Origin: Isotricha intestinalis
Lineage: Eukaryota; Ciliophora; Litostomatea; Vestibuliferida; Isotrichidae
Reading direction: 5' to 3'
DNA length: 10,025 nucleotides
Assembly (NCBI GenBank): GCA_023807065.1
Contig: JAJJLU010004715.1
Span: 1-10,025 of the forward strand
Under the pieces are notes generated by a model that had not been told where the DNA came from, made no database searches, and saw only the letters and a list, made by a program, of their open reading frames with translations. The position numbers and the translations under genes were made by a program. Of this stretch, positions 7,946 through 10,025 are shown piece after piece. Positions within the stretch are counted from its first letter, which is position 1. Each line of letters begins with the position of its first letter.

Positions 7946-8473
7946 TAAAAATTATATTTAAAAATGTATAATATTCTCAATTATAAATAATAATATTTAT
8001 TTATCTTTTCTAAATATTAATTAAATGAGTATAAATAATGTTATCTATTATTTTAAATGATGAAAAAATTTCATCAAAAAAAAGAAAGAATGTTATTTTT
8101 GATATTTTTAATATTTTAATAAATCAAATATTTTGAATCAATTTAAAAAAAATTTTATAAATACTTGTTTTTTGAAAAGAGAACACATTCATTTTTTGAC
8201 TAATATATATAATAGAATATAGATTATAAACAAAATGAAAGGAATGGAAGAAAAATAATAAATTGGTTGTAGAAGAAACTATTTATAAAAATGAGTAAAA
8301 AAAGAAATATTTATTATTGTAATAATCATTTCATATATCTTTTTTGAATTAATTTTGGATTTAAATATTAATAAATATTTTCTCCTTTAATTAGAAAATT
8401 TCAAAATATTTAATCAATTTAAATTATTGATTTTATAAATAATAAAAATTAATTTAATTTTTTAATTAATAAA
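7946..8473. other. AT-rich intergenic spacer with one small perfect hairpin
   Basis: This lies between two same-strand genes, so it should contain the 3' end of copy B and the promoter of the transporter gene. A perfect 8-bp inverted repeat (TGATGAAA, loop AAA, TTTCATCA) is at 8058-8076. A 32-codon frame at 8038-8136 ends in TGA, unlike every real gene here, and is not called. Bases 8281-8301 resemble the start context of copy B (20 of 21 bases) but open only an 18-codon frame. No RNA gene is recognised. Confidence 0.6.
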
Positions 8474-9562
8474 ATGAGATATCTTGAAATAGGAGAAATT
8501 AGAATATTTTTATTATTTCCCTTTCTTCATCCTATATTTTGTTTTATAAAATCAAATTTCGAATTAAAAATAAAAGATTTTTTCCCATCATATAAAAATT
8601 TACCAAATTCTCTGATTTCTTGTTGTTTAGTACATATTTCTTTACTAATTCAAATTTTTCCAGAAATAATATCAAGAATAAGACAAAAGAGGAAAAATTT
8701 AGATTTAATACAAAGAAAAATAGAAAAAAAAAAATTTATTTTTTCAGATATTAACTTATTGAATTATAAAGCAATTGGATTAATTTTTATATCAAATTTA
8801 TTCTTTTTTTATCCTGGGTTTTTAGAATCATATATTGCAAAGGATACACAATTTTATTTTTATTTAGCTCGTTTTTCATTGTTATTTTTTTCAGCAACAC
8901 AATGTTATTTTGTTTTAAATATGAAAATTTATTCACATCAACAAATAAGTATGATAATAATGTTTTGTGGTACACTTTTTTTCATTTTAATTACAAAAAG
9001 TTATAAGGAATTTGGATTAATTGAATTTCTTTTTCAAATTATGCTTGATTTTTTAGTTGCTTTATCCCTTTGTATTGATAAATATATCCTTGAAGTTTAT
9101 TATATTTCTCCATTTATGATTTTATTCATTCAAGGAATTTTTGGTATTATTCTTGATTTTCTTATTATATTTATATTAAATAAATTAGATGTATTAATTT
9201 TAAGTGATTTTTCATTTTATTTGAAGAAAGTTAATATTTTAAATATACTAATGTATTCTTTTTTTTACTCACTTACTAAAATATTTATTTTACTCACAAA
9301 TTTTTATTTCAGTCCAACAATGGTTTCAGTTTCAGATTATATTTCTGCTTTTGCTTTGGATTTATATAGTGATAATAAATGGTATAAAATTATTGGATAT
9401 TTTATTCTTCTTGTTGGTTGTTTTGTATATAATGAAATTATCATTATTAATTATTGTGATTTAAATAAATTTACTAAAAGAGAAATATCAAGAAGAAGTA
9501 TAAAAGAATCTCAAATTAAACCTTTTACCGAAGAAGAATCATTATCTGAAAGTGAAAATTAA
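8474..9562 (+). CDS. SLC35-like drug/metabolite transporter family protein
   Basis: The product has 362 residues, a usual length for the drug/metabolite transporter superfamily, which includes nucleotide-sugar carriers. About ten hydrophobic helices can be seen near 9-26, 46-66, 100-119, 127-149, 156-174, 183-201, 212-234, 254-275, 278-297 and 305-325, with a basic cytoplasmic loop at 67-90 (IRQKRKNLDLIQRKIEKKK). Features fitting the family are the DKYILEVYYISPFMILFIQG segment opening the second half, the SPTMVSVSDYI stretch before the penultimate helix, and the last helix running into YNEIIIINYCDLNKFTKREI. The tail is acidic and Ser/Glu-rich with no C-terminal KKXX retrieval signal. It would sit in a Golgi/ER or other membrane and exchange small solutes; substrate and direction cannot be read from sequence. 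The start is preceded by AAAA, with an in-frame TAA at 8450-8452. It is convergent with copy C. Confidence 0.8.
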   Translation: MRYLEIGEIRIFLLFPFLHPIFCFIKSNFELKIKDFFPSYKNLPNSLISCCLVHISLLIQIFPEIISRIRQKRKNLDLIQRKIEKKKFIFSDINLLNYKAIGLIFISNLFFFYPGFLESYIAKDTQFYFYLARFSLLFFSATQCYFVLNMKIYSHQQISMIIMFCGTLFFILITKSYKEFGLIEFLFQIMLDFLVALSLCIDKYILEVYYISPFMILFIQGIFGIILDFLIIFILNKLDVLILSDFSFYLKKVNILNILMYSFFYSLTKIFILLTNFYFSPTMVSVSDYISAFALDLYSDNKWYKIIGYFILLVGCFVYNEIIIINYCDLNKFTKREISRRSIKESQIKPFTEEESLSESEN

Positions 9563-9802
9563 AATATTTCAAAAATTTTTGGAAAAAAATTCTGAAAATA
9601 TCTTGAATCTTAATTACAATGGAATTATTAAATCTTTTTTATCATTTTTTAGTATTTTAATCTAATAAAACAAAATAATAATAAATAATATTTACATTAA
9701 AGTTACATAAATACTTTAAAGAATTCTAAATTAATTTATATGAAAAATAAATATCAAATAAATTTTTATTATTTTTTTAGTTATCAAACTAATTATTTTG
9801 AC
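9563..9802. other. Short AT-rich convergent spacer
   Basis: These 240 bases lie between the 3' ends of the transporter gene and copy C, which read toward each other, and must serve both for transcript termination. The content is homopolymer-rich A and T with no recognisable gene or repeat. Confidence 0.6.
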
Positions 9803-10025
9803 TTAATCAACAGAATCTTTTTTATCAAATTGATTTTTTTTATGTTTAATCATATATTCATATCCTTTTCTTTCTAATTTAAAGTCAGCTTTAAAAGTAT
9901 AAGTATAAGATAAAGCTTTTCTTTGTTCTTCAGTGAATAAATATTTTCCAATAATATTTAATTCATTTTGTGATTTTAAATAATGAACAATATCTAATAA
10001 GAATTGTATTTCTTTATAATTTTCA
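9803..10025 (-). CDS. Two-helix membrane protein family, copy C (3' end only)
   Basis: Reading the reverse complement from the right edge gives 73 full codons ending in TAA at 9803-9805, with no internal stop. The residues match the C-terminal domain of copies A and B (YKEIQFLLDIVHYLKSQNE, then FTEEQRKALSYTYTF, then YMIKHKKNQFDKK), with about 80% identity to copy B over 70 residues. The start and the membrane helices lie beyond the window. The tail ends sooner after the conserved domain (DSVD) than in A or B. Its orientation is opposite to A and B, so it forms an inverted repeat with them. It is probably a working gene, because the frame is intact and changes are spread over codons; the missing 5' part prevents certainty. 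Confidence 0.88.
   Translation of the reverse strand, partial: ENYKEIQFLLDIVHYLKSQNELNIIGKYLFTEEQRKALSYTYTFKADFKLERKGYEYMIKHKKNQFDKKDSVD
9803..10025 (-). repeat. Inverted copy of the C-terminal domain, copy C
   Basis: Bases 9962-10025 are the exact reverse complement of 7693-7756. The rest of the segment alternates between matching copy A (743-968) and copy B (7693-7918), as described in the findings. Confidence 0.85.

Noticed and set aside
8038..8136. 32-codon plus-strand frame in the spacer after copy B
   Set aside because: It ends in TGA while all real genes here use TAA, contains the hairpin, shows no family resemblance, and is within the range expected by chance.
8787..8975. 62-residue minus-strand frame
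   Set aside because: It lies wholly antisense within the transporter gene, has no recognisable motif, and reflects the A/T-rich complement of hydrophobic codons.

Overview
The window is a compact, intron-poor piece of an extremely AT-rich nuclear genome from a single-celled eukaryote. Every complete reading frame uses the standard code: CAA/CAG give glutamine, and TAA/TAG do not interrupt the frames. All five visible stop codons are TAA, and all three visible starts have AAAA directly before ATG. Protein architecture points to a ciliate. The two-helix protein at 5951-7945 has the layout I associate with a large family of uncharacterised ciliate 'transmembrane proteins', and the 3855-bp minus-strand gene looks like the large cysteine-rich surface proteins of ciliates and other anaerobic protists. 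A standard-code, very AT-rich ciliate would fit litostomes such as rumen ciliates. That assignment is inference from remembered family patterns, with no database search behind it. No telomeric repeats are visible, so the window looks internal to a larger molecule.

Layout from left to right: (1) 1-1016, plus strand, 3' part of a two-helix membrane protein gene, copy A, cut by the left edge. (2) 1017-1449, AT-rich convergent spacer. (3) 1450-5304, minus strand, a 1284-residue secreted-then-anchored cysteine-rich protein. (4) 5305-5950, divergent spacer that must hold the upstream regions of both flanking genes. (5) 5951-7945, plus strand, a complete two-helix membrane protein, copy B, paralogous to copy A. 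(6) 7946-8473, AT-rich spacer. (7) 8474-9562, plus strand, a roughly ten-helix transporter of the drug/metabolite (SLC35-like) type. (8) 9563-9802, convergent spacer. (9) 9803-10025, minus strand, 3' end of a third paralogue, copy C, cut by the right edge and too short to be obvious without comparison to A and B.

All five genes encode membrane proteins. Three belong to one family that has duplicated locally in both orientations. Their membrane-proximal segment and C-terminal domain are nearly frozen, while the tail between them has diverged. Copy C alternates between A-like and B-like bases, which suggests gene conversion. No pathway can be assigned to the set, and I found no RNA gene, CRISPR array or mobile element.
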